Below, piece by piece: positions 48,610-56,958 of a stretch of 64,000 bases of DNA; positions within the stretch are counted from its first letter, which is position 1; every line of letters starts with the position of its first letter. The stretch is from Dongia sedimenti (lineage in GTDB: Bacteria > Pseudomonadota > Alphaproteobacteria > Dongiales > Dongiaceae). The translations under genes and the position numbers were made by a program. The stretch is from NCBI GenBank assembly GCA_030715195.1, contig JAUYVI010000002.1, positions 434,001 to 498,000 on the forward strand, in the 5' to 3' direction. The notes beneath the pieces were generated by a model. That model was not told the origin of the DNA. It saw nothing but the letters and a program-made list of their open reading frames with translations, and searched no databases.

Positions 48610-51171
48610 GTGCGGCTGCGGATGGGGGGTGCCGCCTTGGTGAAACCGCTGTTCGGCATTGCGATCGCGCTGGCCGCGCTGCTGTCGTGCTCCCCGCGCG
48701 TTGCCGCCGATTTCCAGCCGCCGAAGACGCTGACCGTCGGGCTCGACGACAATTACGCGCCGTTCAGCTTCCGCCCCGAGCATGGCGAGGTGCAGGGGAT
48801 CATGCGCGATCTCTGGGACCTGTGGTCGAAGCGCACCGGCGTCACCATCCGCTATGAGGCGATCCCGCGCTCGCGGCGGCTGGCGGCGCTCGATGCGCAT
48901 GCGGTCGATGTGGTGGGCTACCTGATGGGCTCGGATTCCCGGAACGAGAGCTACCTGATGGCGCCGGTGCCGCCGGTCGAGATCGACGTGGTGATCTTCT
49001 TCGACCGCGCGATCAGCGGCATCGCCGGGGTCGAGAGCCTGGAGGGCTTCACCATCGGCGTCATGGGCAATGGCAGCTGCTCCGAGTTCCTGCACGCGCA
49101 CCGCATCGACCGGCTCAAGGTCTATCCCGACTGGGAATCGCTGTTCACCGCGGTGGCGCGGCACGAGGTCGACGTGTTCTGCAGCGGCCGCGCCGCCGGC
49201 ATCCGCCGGCTCTATCGCATGAACCTGCAGTCGCAGTTCAAGCTCTCGCCGCCGCTCTACACCACGCCGGCCGCCTGGGCGGTGCGCAAGGAGGACACCG
49301 CGCTGCGCGATTTCATCGCCGCGGGGTTCGCCCTGATCCGCCCCGACGAGCGCGCGGCGATCGAGGAGCGCTGGATCGGCCAGCCGGTCGAATCGCTGTG
49401 GGACAATCCGGCGCTGCGCTTCCTGGCCTGGATGCTGCTGGCGGCGGCGATCGGCGCGGCGCTGCTGTTCACCTGGAACGCCAGCCTGCGGCGCCAGGTG
49501 GCGGTGAAGACCATGGGCCTCGCCACCAGCGAGCGGCGCTATCGCGAGCTGGTCGAGGCGGTGCCGGTCGGGATCTTCGAGAGCGACGCCGCCGGCGGCA
49601 ACACCTATTCCAACGGCGTCTGGGTGGCGATGACCGGCCTCAGCCGGACCCAGAGCCTCGGCGACGGCTGGCTGGCGGCGGTGCATCCGGAGGACCGCGC
49701 CGGCATGCTGGCGCGCTGGCGCGCGGCGATCGCGGCGGAGCAGCGCTATCGCAGCGAGCATCGGCTCTGCCGGCTCGACGGCACGGAGATCTGGGTGATG
49801 GTGGAGGCGGTGCCGCGCTTCGACGCGCGCGGCGCCTTCTCCGGCTATATCGGCTCGCTCAGCGACGTCACCGAACGGCGCCGCCACGAGGAGGAGCGCC
49901 GGCGGCTGGAGGCGCAGGGCCAGGAATCGAAGAAGCTGGAGGCGCTCGGCCAGTTCGCCGGCGGGGTCGCGCACGACTTCAACAACTTCCTCGGCGCCAT
50001 CCTCGGCTATGCGCAGTTCATCGTCGAGGATTCGGCGGAACAGCCACAGCTGCAATCCGCCGGGCGCTATGCGCAGCGCATCCTGACCGCCGGGCGCCGC
50101 GGCCGGGCGCTGGTCGAGCAGATCCTGACCTTCACCCGGCGCACCAAGATGACGCGGCGGCGGTTCCATCTCTCGGAGCTCTTGGGCGAGATCGAGGAGC
50201 TGATGTTCGCGAGCGCGCTCGGCAGCGTCGAGTTCCGCTGCGAGAACGCCGATCCCGACGCCGTGGTCGAGGCCGACCGCGACCAGCTGGGGCAGGTGCT
50301 GCTCAATCTCTGCATCAACGCCCAGGACGCGCTGCGCGGGCGGCCGGGCAGCGTGACGGTGCGGATCCGCCGCACCGCCCTGCCGGTCGAGACCGCGGTC
50401 AAGCTGGCGCCGGCGATCCGGGGTGAACCACGGGGCGAGAGCATCCGGGTCTGGACCGACGGCGACGGCACCGCCCGGGCGGTCGCCGGCAGCTTCGACC
50501 CCGCTTTGCCGCATGTCTCGATGAGCGTCACCGATACCGGCTTCGGCATGGATGCGACCCTGCTGGAACAGGCCTTCACCCCGTTCTTCACCACCAAGGA
50601 GAAGGGCCACGGCACGGGCCTGGGCCTCGCGGTGGTGCGCGGCATCGTGCTGGCCCATGGCGCGGCCCTGCTCGCGCAGAGCCGCGAGGGCGAAGGCACC
50701 ACGATCGAGATCGTGCTGCCGCGGATCGCGATCGCGATCCCGCGCGCCGAGCCGATGCCGGTCGCGGCGGCGGCACGGCCGCGCCGCCGCATCCTGCTGG
50801 TCGATGACGACGCCGATTTCTGCGACATGATGCATCTCCTGCTGGAGCGGCTCGGCTTCGAGGTCGTGCCCTATACCAGCGCCAAGGAGGCGCTGGCCGA
50901 TTTCCGCGAGATGCCGGCGACCTGGGACGCGCTGATCTCCGACCAGAACATGCCGGAGATGAGCGGGCTCGAGCTCCTGGCGGCGGTCAAGGCGCTGCGG
51001 CCGGACCTGCCGTGCCTGATCTGCTCGGCGTTCAGCGAGAGCCTGACCGACGCCGCCTTGCGCGAAGCGGGCGCGCTGGCACTGATCCGCAAGCCGGTGG
51101 ACAAGGACCTGCTGCTGGCGACGCTGGAGCGGGCGCTCGGGGCGGGCGTCGACCGGCACGCACGGGCTTGA
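48610..51171 (+). CDS. Hybrid histidine kinase with periplasmic SBP-type sensor domain
   Basis: An 853-residue sensor. A signal/anchor sequence (residues about 10-35) is followed by a family-3 periplasmic binding domain (TLTVGLDDNYAPFSF), a helix near 275-295, a PAS domain (about 315-430), HisKA/HATPase with GVAHDFNNFLGAILGYAQF (H455) and GTGLGLAVV, and a C-terminal receiver (LISDQNMPEMSG, about D778). The architecture resembles BvgS/EvgS-like kinases, with the ligand site built in. GTG at 48610 or ATG at 48622 are possible starts. No partner regulator is adjacent. Confidence 0.9.
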   Translation: MRLRMGGAALVKPLFGIAIALAALLSCSPRVAADFQPPKTLTVGLDDNYAPFSFRPEHGEVQGIMRDLWDLWSKRTGVTIRYEAIPRSRRLAALDAHAVDVVGYLMGSDSRNESYLMAPVPPVEIDVVIFFDRAISGIAGVESLEGFTIGVMGNGSCSEFLHAHRIDRLKVYPDWESLFTAVARHEVDVFCSGRAAGIRRLYRMNLQSQFKLSPPLYTTPAAWAVRKEDTALRDFIAAGFALIRPDERAAIEERWIGQPVESLWDNPALRFLAWMLLAAAIGAALLFTWNASLRRQVAVKTMGLATSERRYRELVEAVPVGIFESDAAGGNTYSNGVWVAMTGLSRTQSLGDGWLAAVHPEDRAGMLARWRAAIAAEQRYRSEHRLCRLDGTEIWVMVEAVPRFDARGAFSGYIGSLSDVTERRRHEEERRRLEAQGQESKKLEALGQFAGGVAHDFNNFLGAILGYAQFIVEDSAEQPQLQSAGRYAQRILTAGRRGRALVEQILTFTRRTKMTRRRFHLSELLGEIEELMFASALGSVEFRCENADPDAVVEADRDQLGQVLLNLCINAQDALRGRPGSVTVRIRRTALPVETAVKLAPAIRGEPRGESIRVWTDGDGTARAVAGSFDPALPHVSMSVTDTGFGMDATLLEQAFTPFFTTKEKGHGTGLGLAVVRGIVLAHGAALLAQSREGEGTTIEIVLPRIAIAIPRAEPMPVAAAARPRRRILLVDDDADFCDMMHLLLERLGFEVVPYTSAKEALADFREMPATWDALISDQNMPEMSGLELLAAVKALRPDLPCLICSAFSESLTDAALREAGALALIRKPVDKDLLLATLERALGAGVDRHARA

Positions 51172-51225
51172 GATGCGAGAGGCGCCGGGTTGCTGCGGCG
51201 GGCGCGAGTCCGACCGGGGTCGGCC

Positions 51226-51252
51226 ATTCGGTAGTCTGTGCCCGGAGTTACG
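51226..51252. repeat. Degenerate RAYT-end-like motif
   Basis: CATTCGGTAGTCTGTGCCC followed by CGGAGTTAC resembles the right end of the RAYT element at 52373-52399 with several changes. It lies in a 153-bp gap that otherwise shows no gene. Confidence 0.35.
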
Positions 51253-51324
51253 GTAATTAGAGCGGCTTATCTGTTGACTGAGGCTCCGGGGTCTGTGACG
51301 GCCAAAGCTCACCTGGAGCAGGTG

Positions 51325-51570
51325 CTATTCAGCCAAGCTGACCGCAACCAGGACATCCTGTCCGTCTCGCTGTTGCTCCACACAGCGGACAACTGCGCCG
51401 ACAGGAAATTCCCACTCCTCGTCAAGGGCATCACTACCGATGGACTTGATTAATCTATACTTGCCTGGCGCAACCTCTTGCGCCGCAACGGGTCGGCAGA
51501 CTTCGGTTCCTTCATTCAACAGGCGGACATAGACCGTCATTCTAGTAGCGGAACCCACTTCCTCCGACAT
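51325..51570 (-). CDS. Small conserved-looking protein of unknown function
   Basis: An 81-residue protein rich in beta strands (MTVYVRLLNEGTEVCRPVAA, YRLI, WEFPVGAVVRCVEQ). The order 'YVRLL-EG-x-V-x-RPV ... W-F-x-G-x-VVRC' is found in small cytosolic bacterial proteins of unknown function. The ORF begins upstream of a second methionine (MTVYVRL at 51540), which is also a plausible start. No partner is evident. Confidence 0.6.
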   Translation of the reverse strand: MSEEVGSATRMTVYVRLLNEGTEVCRPVAAQEVAPGKYRLIKSIGSDALDEEWEFPVGAVVRCVEQQRDGQDVLVAVSLAE

Positions 51571-51621
51571 GAATCACCTCTCCTGTCGCATTGTCCACAA
51601 CAACCGAGCGACCGGTAGCTG

Positions 51622-52397
51622 GGAAATTCCGGGGACATGCAGATTCCGGGGACATAATACTTATCTCCGCGGGGCTGCCGGCCCGGCCTTCGGCTTGGGT
51701 CCGGGCTTGCCGCGGGCGAGGCTGCGGCCCAGGCGCTTCTCCAGCCTGGCGATGAAGCGGGGCGCGCCGAGTGGACGGCCGGTGCGCTCGCTGGCCTGGA
51801 TCGCCGCGTGCTCGGGCGTGCTCAATCCTTCGGCGAGAAAGGCCGGCCAGTCCGGCGCCAGTTCGAGCAGCGGCCGGACCGCCGCCAAGCCATCGTCGCG
51901 GCCCGTGAGATGCGCCCGAGCGCTCGACCAGCGCCAGTCGCGGGCGCGGCGCGCGAGCTTGGCGCGCACCGGGTTGAGCTCGACATAGCGGGCACAGGCG
52001 AGGAGATACGGCTCGTCCATCGGAAACGAAGCAAACCGCCCCTGCCAGAGGTAGCCGCGCCAACCCTCGCGGAAATTGACGTGGCGGGTATAGCGGCGAT
52101 GCGTCTCGCCCAACGCGGCGCGCAACCCGTCGGCGTCCTGCGGCACCAGGATGAGGTGAACGTGATTGGGCATCAGGCAATAGGCCCAGACCGCGACGCC
52201 CGCCGCCCGGCAGCCCTCCGCCAGCAGCGTTCGGTAGGCCTCGTAGTCGTCGTCGCCGAAGAACACCGGCTGGCGTCGATTGCCCCGTTGCGTCACATGA
52301 TGCGGCAGCCCCGCCGCCACGACTCTCGCCAAGCGCGCCATCAGCAAAGGCTATGCCGCCACATTGGCGGCGTCAATTCGGTATTATGTCCCCTGAA
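51622..52397. mobile_element. RAYT transposable unit with inverted ends
   Basis: The transposase gene is bounded by GGGGACATAATAC (51648-51660) and GTATTATGTCCCC (52381-52393), a perfect 13-bp inverted repeat. On the left a second ATTCCGGGGACAT copy lies 21 bases further out (about 51626-51637). Just inside the right end is the perfect hairpin GCCGCCA-CAT-TGGCGGC (52355-52371). A degenerate partial copy lies at 55135-55300. The limits are estimated from these motifs. Confidence 0.75.
51661..52341 (-). CDS. REP-associated tyrosine transposase (RAYT, Y1_Tnp)
   Basis: A 226-residue single-strand DNA transposase related to IS200/IS605 TnpA. GLPHHVTQRGNRRQPVFF starts the domain, CLMPNHVHLIL holds the HUH histidines, and YVELNPVRAKLARRARDW is the late conserved block. 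RAYTs nick and join REP hairpins. The ATG at 52341 is preferred; the frame opens two codons earlier. The stop codon lies next to the left terminal repeat. The C-terminus is basic and proline-rich. Confidence 0.92.
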   Translation of the reverse strand: MARLARVVAAGLPHHVTQRGNRRQPVFFGDDDYEAYRTLLAEGCRAAGVAVWAYCLMPNHVHLILVPQDADGLRAALGETHRRYTRHVNFREGWRGYLWQGRFASFPMDEPYLLACARYVELNPVRAKLARRARDWRWSSARAHLTGRDDGLAAVRPLLELAPDWPAFLAEGLSTPEHAAIQASERTGRPLGAPRFIARLEKRLGRSLARGKPGPKPKAGPAAPRR

Positions 52398-52425
52398 TTA
52401 CACAGTGATCAGCGAGACACTGCTT

Positions 52426-52938
52426 TTATCTTGCATCGTCCTTCGGCTCCAACTCCTCTCCGGGAATTTGAGCGATATGACCATACTCCATCTGCAGAAC
52501 ACCTCGCAGCATGTCATCAACGCCAGGCAAAACTGGCGAAACCCGAATCACGCTTTCAGACGAAACACTTACGAATATGCCATCAGATACACCGCACGCC
52601 CCTCTTATATTGTTCGAAAAGAAAGACATGAGAGCAGCAGCGGCATTTGAGCAATGTGACTTGGACTCCCCGATGCTTGCTTGTGGCGGCCAGCTGAAAG
52701 TTGCGAAGGCAATGTCCGATAGCACCGCCCACGTGATACCTTGGTGTCGCTGAACAATCTCCTGTGCTCGCACCAGCGCCTTTGCGCGATCTTCAATGTT
52801 AACGTTTCGAACTTGAAAAATCATGTAGGCTGTATGGAGCCGTGAAATCTCCTGGCTCGACGAGCTTAATGGCCCGGATGCAGGACGCCGCGACAAGTAC
52901 TGGTCTAATGAACTTGCCCTTCTCCTGAACCACCACAT
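52426..52938 (-). CDS. Candidate immunity protein, RHS cassette 1
   Basis: A 170-residue protein with no family I recognise. It is mixed alpha/beta with tryptophans and a few cysteines and has no signal peptide. It starts nine bases after the stop of RHS cassette 1 on the same strand, the standard position of an immunity gene in RHS toxin loci. GC content is visibly lower than in the core genome. It could also be an unrelated passenger gene. Confidence 0.6.
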   Translation of the reverse strand: MWWFRRRASSLDQYLSRRPASGPLSSSSQEISRLHTAYMIFQVRNVNIEDRAKALVRAQEIVQRHQGITWAVLSDIAFATFSWPPQASIGESKSHCSNAAAALMSFFSNNIRGACGVSDGIFVSVSSESVIRVSPVLPGVDDMLRGVLQMEYGHIAQIPGEELEPKDDAR

Positions 52939-52947
52939 GCTCAGATC

Positions 52948-53781
52948 TCACTTAAATTGCCCAAGATATCCAGCATACTCTGCAATGTGCTGCAGCGCAT
53001 TTGCGACGTCAGCATTGCGCGCGTAAGGCATTGCGTTCACAGCCATCCTGTTGATCTGCTGCAACATGGCTGCTCCCCCTGGCGTCTTCGAAAGCGCGAC
53101 CATTGCTCCAGTTGAAGCGAAGGCGCCACCCTCCATATGGGCGATGAGAACGTTCCCGAACTGTATTTGCAAGGCGGCTGCAGCTGAATATGCAGCCGCA
53201 GCCTCGATCGCAATCGGTGCAAGTAAACCGGCACCCATGCCTGCGGTGATATAGGGGTGCTCCAGTGGATTGTAATCGAAACCTGGGCAAGGCTCATCTG
53301 GGTAATAGCCACCCATAGCATCGACGTAGAGTCCGAGAGGATCGGTCCATCCAATAGGATTCCCCCCGACATATGCATAAAGATTGATCCCGCCGCTCAA
53401 CCCAATCGGATCTTCATTGATAAACCTGCCCCAGCTCGGGTTGTAATACCGCGCGCGGTAGTAATAGAGCCCGGTGCCGTCGTTCTGCCGGCCGGTGAAC
53501 TGGTACAGGTTGTCGTTGGCGGCGCCGGTCTGCGAGGTGACGCCGTAGGGATCGTAGCCGTAGCTGGTCTGCACCACGCCGGCGCTGTCGGCGAGCGCCA
53601 CGGTCGAGCCGAGCAGGTCGGTCAGATAGGTCGAGGTCGCGCCCGCCTTGGTGCGGGTGAACCGCTCATCGACGCCGAGCCCGATCTGCAGGTTGGCCGA
53701 GACCGTGCCGGTCGGCGACTGCTCCTGCACCGGGTCGTAGCCGTCATAGAGCGCCGTCACCGTGGTCGCACCCTGCGTCAC
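52948..53781 (-). CDS. RHS core fragment with C-terminal tip 1 (orphan cassette)
   Basis: A 277-residue frame whose first 145 residues are the 3' end of an RHS core (YLTDLLGSTVALADSAGVVQ, YYYRARYYNPSWGRF) ending at the junction DPLGL. The remaining 130 residues are the variable tip. It begins YVDAMGGYYPDEPCPGFDYN, shared with tip 4, then becomes alanine-rich and helical with a distinct C-terminus. Homology to the other copies continues to about 53804 and then stops; a TGA lies just upstream, so there is no native start, and the GTG at 53781 is a formal start only. It is probably silent unless recombined onto a full-length RHS gene. Confidence 0.82.
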   Translation of the reverse strand: MTQGATTVTALYDGYDPVQEQSPTGTVSANLQIGLGVDERFTRTKAGATSTYLTDLLGSTVALADSAGVVQTSYGYDPYGVTSQTGAANDNLYQFTGRQNDGTGLYYYRARYYNPSWGRFINEDPIGLSGGINLYAYVGGNPIGWTDPLGLYVDAMGGYYPDEPCPGFDYNPLEHPYITAGMGAGLLAPIAIEAAAAYSAAAALQIQFGNVLIAHMEGGAFASTGAMVALSKTPGGAAMLQQINRMAVNAMPYARNADVANALQHIAEYAGYLGQFK

Positions 53782-53854
53782 CGCCTGCCGCCGCCCGACG
53801 CCATGCGGCGATCAGTGCAACTTGTCCCTGATTTCTCTGTCTCACCCAAGGGGT

Positions 53855-53885
53855 GCAGTCCATCCCCGGAATTCCAAATTCCAGG
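53855..53885. repeat. RAYT-end-like motif between cassettes 1 and 2
   Basis: CCATCCCCGGAATTCCAAATT includes TCCCCGGAATT, the core of the RAYT ends at 51626-51660. It lies about 55 bases beyond the point where cassette 1 core homology stops. The rest of 53805-53941 holds no gene. Confidence 0.45.
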
Positions 53886-53941
53886 CCAGCGAGCGCGTGT
53901 TCCAGCTCGTCACCTTATCACCGAGGTGCGAGATTACATTA

Positions 53942-54211
53942 CTAACGCTTATCGCCCCTACGTTCTTCGTCGGCAGCGTACAGTGCCAAGCCGGCAAGAG
54001 CTCTTTCAAAAGCGGTCTTTATTTCAGACTGACTGAAAAACCGATCCCAGAGCTCCGGGACCAAGTCGATCATCACTTCTTCGAGGATCCGCTGGGTGTC
54101 GGAGTTTTGGTCCTTCAATTCCTTGCAACGTACCGCGAAGTCGCTAGCTGCGTTAAGACAGAGCATACGGATTTCGTCTTCAGTGGCCATAACAATTCCC
54201 ATTCGCCGCAT
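53942..54211 (-). CDS. Candidate immunity protein, RHS cassette 2
   Basis: An 89-residue acidic, all-helical protein (MATEDEIRMLCLNAASDF and following helices). It lies 24 bases after the stop of cassette 2. The true start may be the methionine at 54202 or 54190. I do not recognise a family; size, charge and position fit an immunity protein. Confidence 0.58.
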   Translation of the reverse strand: MRRMGIVMATEDEIRMLCLNAASDFAVRCKELKDQNSDTQRILEEVMIDLVPELWDRFFSQSEIKTAFERALAGLALYAADEERRGDKR

Positions 54212-54235
54212 CTGTCAAAGAGGTATCTAGCCGAT

Positions 54236-55051
54236 TTAATACGCAGGACTGGAATGAAACATCGTAGCTAAGAACGCCCCCAAGGGGGTTCCGTATCTAA
54301 CAAACGGCGGTAACGGATTTGAAGGCAGCGGGTTTGGATGAGCTTCTTCGGCTGAACCGAAAGGGGCTTTTGTCTCCGGATTCCACCGCGTCCAGTCTTG
54401 TCCGGGAGCTCGAGTCTTAAAATAACCTTTCGATCCTGGCACTGACCCTGGCCCTTCGGGGGGTACCCATCGACACATCGTCCGTCCACCCGAACCCTGC
54501 TTGGGTCCCCAAAAGTCCCCAGGTCTTTGGCCTTGAGCTGGAGTCCACGGCCCTCCGGGAACTTCTCCGTTTGGATCCGGTATAGGAGTGGACGCTTGCA
54601 GTCCAAGCGGATCACTCAGACCTATCGGACTTCCACCGGCATATGCATACAGGCTGACCCCACCCGCCAGCCCAATCGGATCTTCATTGATAAACCGTCC
54701 CCAGCTCGGGTTGTAATACCGCGCGCGGTAGTAATAGAGCCCGGTGCCGTCGTTCTGCCTTCCGGTGAACTGGTACGGGTTGTCGTTGGCGGCACCGGTC
54801 TGCGACGAGACGCCGTAGGGATCGTAGCCATAGCTGGTCTGCACCACGCCCGCGCTGTCGGCGAGCGCCACGGTCGAGCCGAGCAGGTCGGTCAGATAGG
54901 TCGAGGTCGCGCCGGCCTTGGTGCGGGTGAACCGCTCATCGACGCCGAGCCCGATCTGCAGGTTGGCCGAGACGGTGCCGGTCGGCGACTGCTCCTGTAC
55001 CGGGTCGTAGCCGTCATAGAGCGCCGTCACCGTTTTCGCACCCTGCGTCAC
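54236..55051 (-). CDS. RHS core fragment with C-terminal tip 2 (orphan cassette)
   Basis: A 271-residue frame with about 150 residues of RHS core (GLGVDERFTRTKAG, ARYYNPSWGRFINEDPIGL) to the junction DPLGL. The tip of about 120 residues is proline- and glycine-rich and ends in a basic, tryptophan-bearing segment (GYFKTRAPGQDWTRWNPETK, then EEAHPNP). That segment resembles C-terminal polymorphic toxin domains of the 'W-RW(D/N)P...EEAHP' type; the activity is not known. Core homology runs to about 55126 and ends beside a RAYT remnant. No native start is visible. Confidence 0.8.
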   Translation of the reverse strand: MTQGAKTVTALYDGYDPVQEQSPTGTVSANLQIGLGVDERFTRTKAGATSTYLTDLLGSTVALADSAGVVQTSYGYDPYGVSSQTGAANDNPYQFTGRQNDGTGLYYYRARYYNPSWGRFINEDPIGLAGGVSLYAYAGGSPIGLSDPLGLQASTPIPDPNGEVPGGPWTPAQGQRPGDFWGPKQGSGGRTMCRWVPPEGPGSVPGSKGYFKTRAPGQDWTRWNPETKAPFGSAEEAHPNPLPSNPLPPFVRYGTPLGAFLATMFHSSPAY

Positions 55052-55134
55052 CGACTGCCGCCGATCGACGCCGTCATAGACATAGGTCGCGACCCCGGTG
55101 ATGCCGGTCAGCCGGTTGCGCGCATCACGAGGAG

Positions 55135-55300
55135 GGCGTCAGTTGTGTATTCTGTCCCCGGAACTCCTCGCGTCCCCGGAACTCCTCGCGCCACGCCTCT
55201 CGCCAAGCGCACCATGGCTAGGAGCTAGGCCCCGACCGGGCGCGCCGTCAATTGGTATTGTGTCCCCGGAACTCATTGTGTCCCCGGAACTCAAAGCGCG
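55135..55300. mobile_element. Degenerate, internally deleted RAYT element
   Basis: The stretch CTCTCGCCAAGCGCACCATG (about 55197-55216) matches the first codons of the RAYT gene at 52322-52341 read antisense. It is followed by GTCAATTGGTATTGTGTCCCC as at the right end of the intact unit. TGTCCCCGGAACT occurs in pairs at both sides (55153-55185 and 55261-55292). Almost all of the transposase is missing, so this is a non-autonomous remnant. It fills the gap between cassette 2 and the gene at 55405. Confidence 0.75.
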
Positions 55301-55322
55301 AATCGGAGTCTGACCCCGATTC
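55300..55322. repeat. GAATCGGAGTC..GACCCCGATTC palindrome, copy 1
   Basis: GAATCGG and CCGATTC flank a short centre and are followed by a run of T. A near-identical copy with the same flank is at 56909-56930. This sequence type is common beside RAYT genes in other proteobacteria (general knowledge). Confidence 0.6.
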
Positions 55323-55404
55323 TTTTTTATCTTGCGATAAATCCGAACAGAAAAACCCGCTACGATCAAGTACGACCAAGCCACCAACGGAGGCTCGGCG
55401 GCGG

Positions 55405-55734
55405 CTACTCTTTGGAAAAGATGCCACTAAACATTTGCACGCATTCTTCGCAGATGTAGGCCGACGCACCCGCACCGAGGCGAACTTGCGAATCGTCCTT
55501 GTTGCAGAAAGAGCACCTCTTTTCGCTGGCACTACCCTCCCTGCGGTGTTGCAACTCGAACGCTGATGTTATCAGGCCCACTGACCCTTCTTTGAGGCGT
55601 TTCTCACCTTTGCTGCTGAAGTAGAGGTATGCGCTTATCCCTGTCAGCACTGCGCTGTCCCAGTCCTTCGCATTGATTGCACGCTGCCAGGATTCGGCAA
55701 ACATCTGGAGCTCGTCGCTCTTAGAATCAGTCAT
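55405..55734 (-). CDS. ClpX-type zinc-finger protein, candidate immunity of RHS cassette 3
   Basis: A 109-residue protein. The first 65 residues are helical. The C-terminus has CSFCNKDDSQVRLGAGASAY followed by ICEECVQMF, a four-cysteine zinc finger (C74, C77, C95, C98) like the N-terminal domain of ClpX that recruits substrates and adaptors. No AAA+ domain follows. It lies 12 bases after the stop of RHS cassette 3. ClpX-like fingers are found in other small defence and immunity proteins, so a role in toxin neutralisation or turnover is possible but untested. Confidence 0.7.
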   Translation of the reverse strand: MTDSKSDELQMFAESWQRAINAKDWDSAVLTGISAYLYFSSKGEKRLKEGSVGLITSAFELQHRREGSASEKRCSFCNKDDSQVRLGAGASAYICEECVQMFSGIFSKE

Positions 55735-55746
55735 GAGATCCTCACC

Positions 55747-56906
55747 TTACCCGCCAAATCCGATGATTCCAGGCCCAAAGATAGTCACAACCCCGCTTGT
55801 ATTACAGGTGGCCAATGCCTTCGAACAGTGGACAACATTCGTTCCACTCATCACGCACATGTTCCATGCTGTCACGCAAGATGGCGGCGCCCCTCCGCAA
55901 ACCTGAGTACCGTTCATCGGTGCGTCTGAATGCGGGTAAGTCGTCGGCGCGGTTGAAGACGAGGAGCTGCTGCTGGTCGGGTCCTGCCCAGTCGGGTCAG
56001 TCTTCGAAACCGGATTCCCTTGGACATATGCATACTGATTTATCCCACCACCCAGCCCAATCGGATCCTCGCTGACAAACCGTCCCCAGCTCGGATTGTA
56101 ATATCGCGCGCGGGAGTAATAGAGGCCGGTGCCGTCGTTCTGCCTTCCGGTGAACTGGTACGGGTTGTCGTTGGCAGCGCCGGTCTGCGAGGTGACGCCG
56201 TAGGGGTCGTAGCCGTAGCTCGTCTGCACGACCCCCGCGCTGTCGGCGAGCGCCACGGTCGAGCCGAGCAGGTCGGTCAGATAGGTCGAGGTCGCGCCCG
56301 CCTTGGTGCGGGTGAACCGCTCATCGACGCCGAGCCCGATCTGCAGGTTGGCCGAGACCGTGCCCAACGGCGACTGCTCCTGCACCGGGTCGAAGCCGTC
56401 ATAGAGCGCTGTCACCGTGGTCGCACCCTGCGTCACCGACTGCCGCCGATCGACGCCGTCATAGACATAGCTCGCAACCCCGGTGATGCCGGTCAGCCGG
56501 TTGCGCGCGTCCCAGGTGAAAGCGCGCGTGCCGTCGTTGATCAGGTTACCGTTGAGGTCGTAGGTCGCGGCCACGCCGTTCCAGCTGGTCAGCTGGTTGT
56601 CGGCATTGTAGACCGCCGTCGCCGTGGTCGCCGCCGGCAGCACCGACTTGAACAGGCTCCCGCCCCGGCTCGCGATCCGCCCCGCCGTGTCGTAGGTGTA
56701 GGTGACCGCGCCGAGGGTCGTCGTACCCATGGTGTAGGTGATGGACGTGAGCTCGTCGGCGTTGGTTTAGCGTAAGTGCCCAGTACGCCGCCCGCCAGCG
56801 TCACGGGCTGGCGCAGATTGTTGTCCAAGTAGGTGAAGCATTCGGGCACCGAAACATTCGGTGCGCCTAGCGGCGGTGCCGCGCAAGAGGCCGCCCGAGT
56901 GATCCG
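55747..56906 (-). pseudogene. RHS core fragment with C-terminal tip 3, frameshifted
   Basis: The longest core copy. From 56730 a 327-residue frame covers MGTTTLGAVTYTYDTAGRIA through GGSLFKSVLP, NDGTRAFTWDARNRLTG and the YD repeats to a DPTGQ junction. The 80-residue tip has a serine run, six cysteines and a glycine-rich end. Upstream, related coding sequence (CFTYLDNNLRQPVTLAGG) is in another frame; the shift falls near 56769, where TYAKP meets TNADELTS, and a TAG lies at 56907-56909. The coding copy is therefore broken as well as truncated. Tip 3 lacks obvious catalytic residues. Confidence 0.78.
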
Positions 56907-56908
56907 CT

Positions 56909-56930
56909 AATCGGAGTCCGACCCCGATTC
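56909..56930. repeat. AATCGGAGTC..GACCCCGATTC palindrome, copy 2
   Basis: Same sequence as at 55300-55322 apart from a T to C change at the centre, again followed by a TTTT run. It abuts the 5' truncation point of RHS cassette 3. Confidence 0.6.
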
Positions 56931-56958
56931 TTTTACTCACTTGAAGCTGAAGCGGCAG

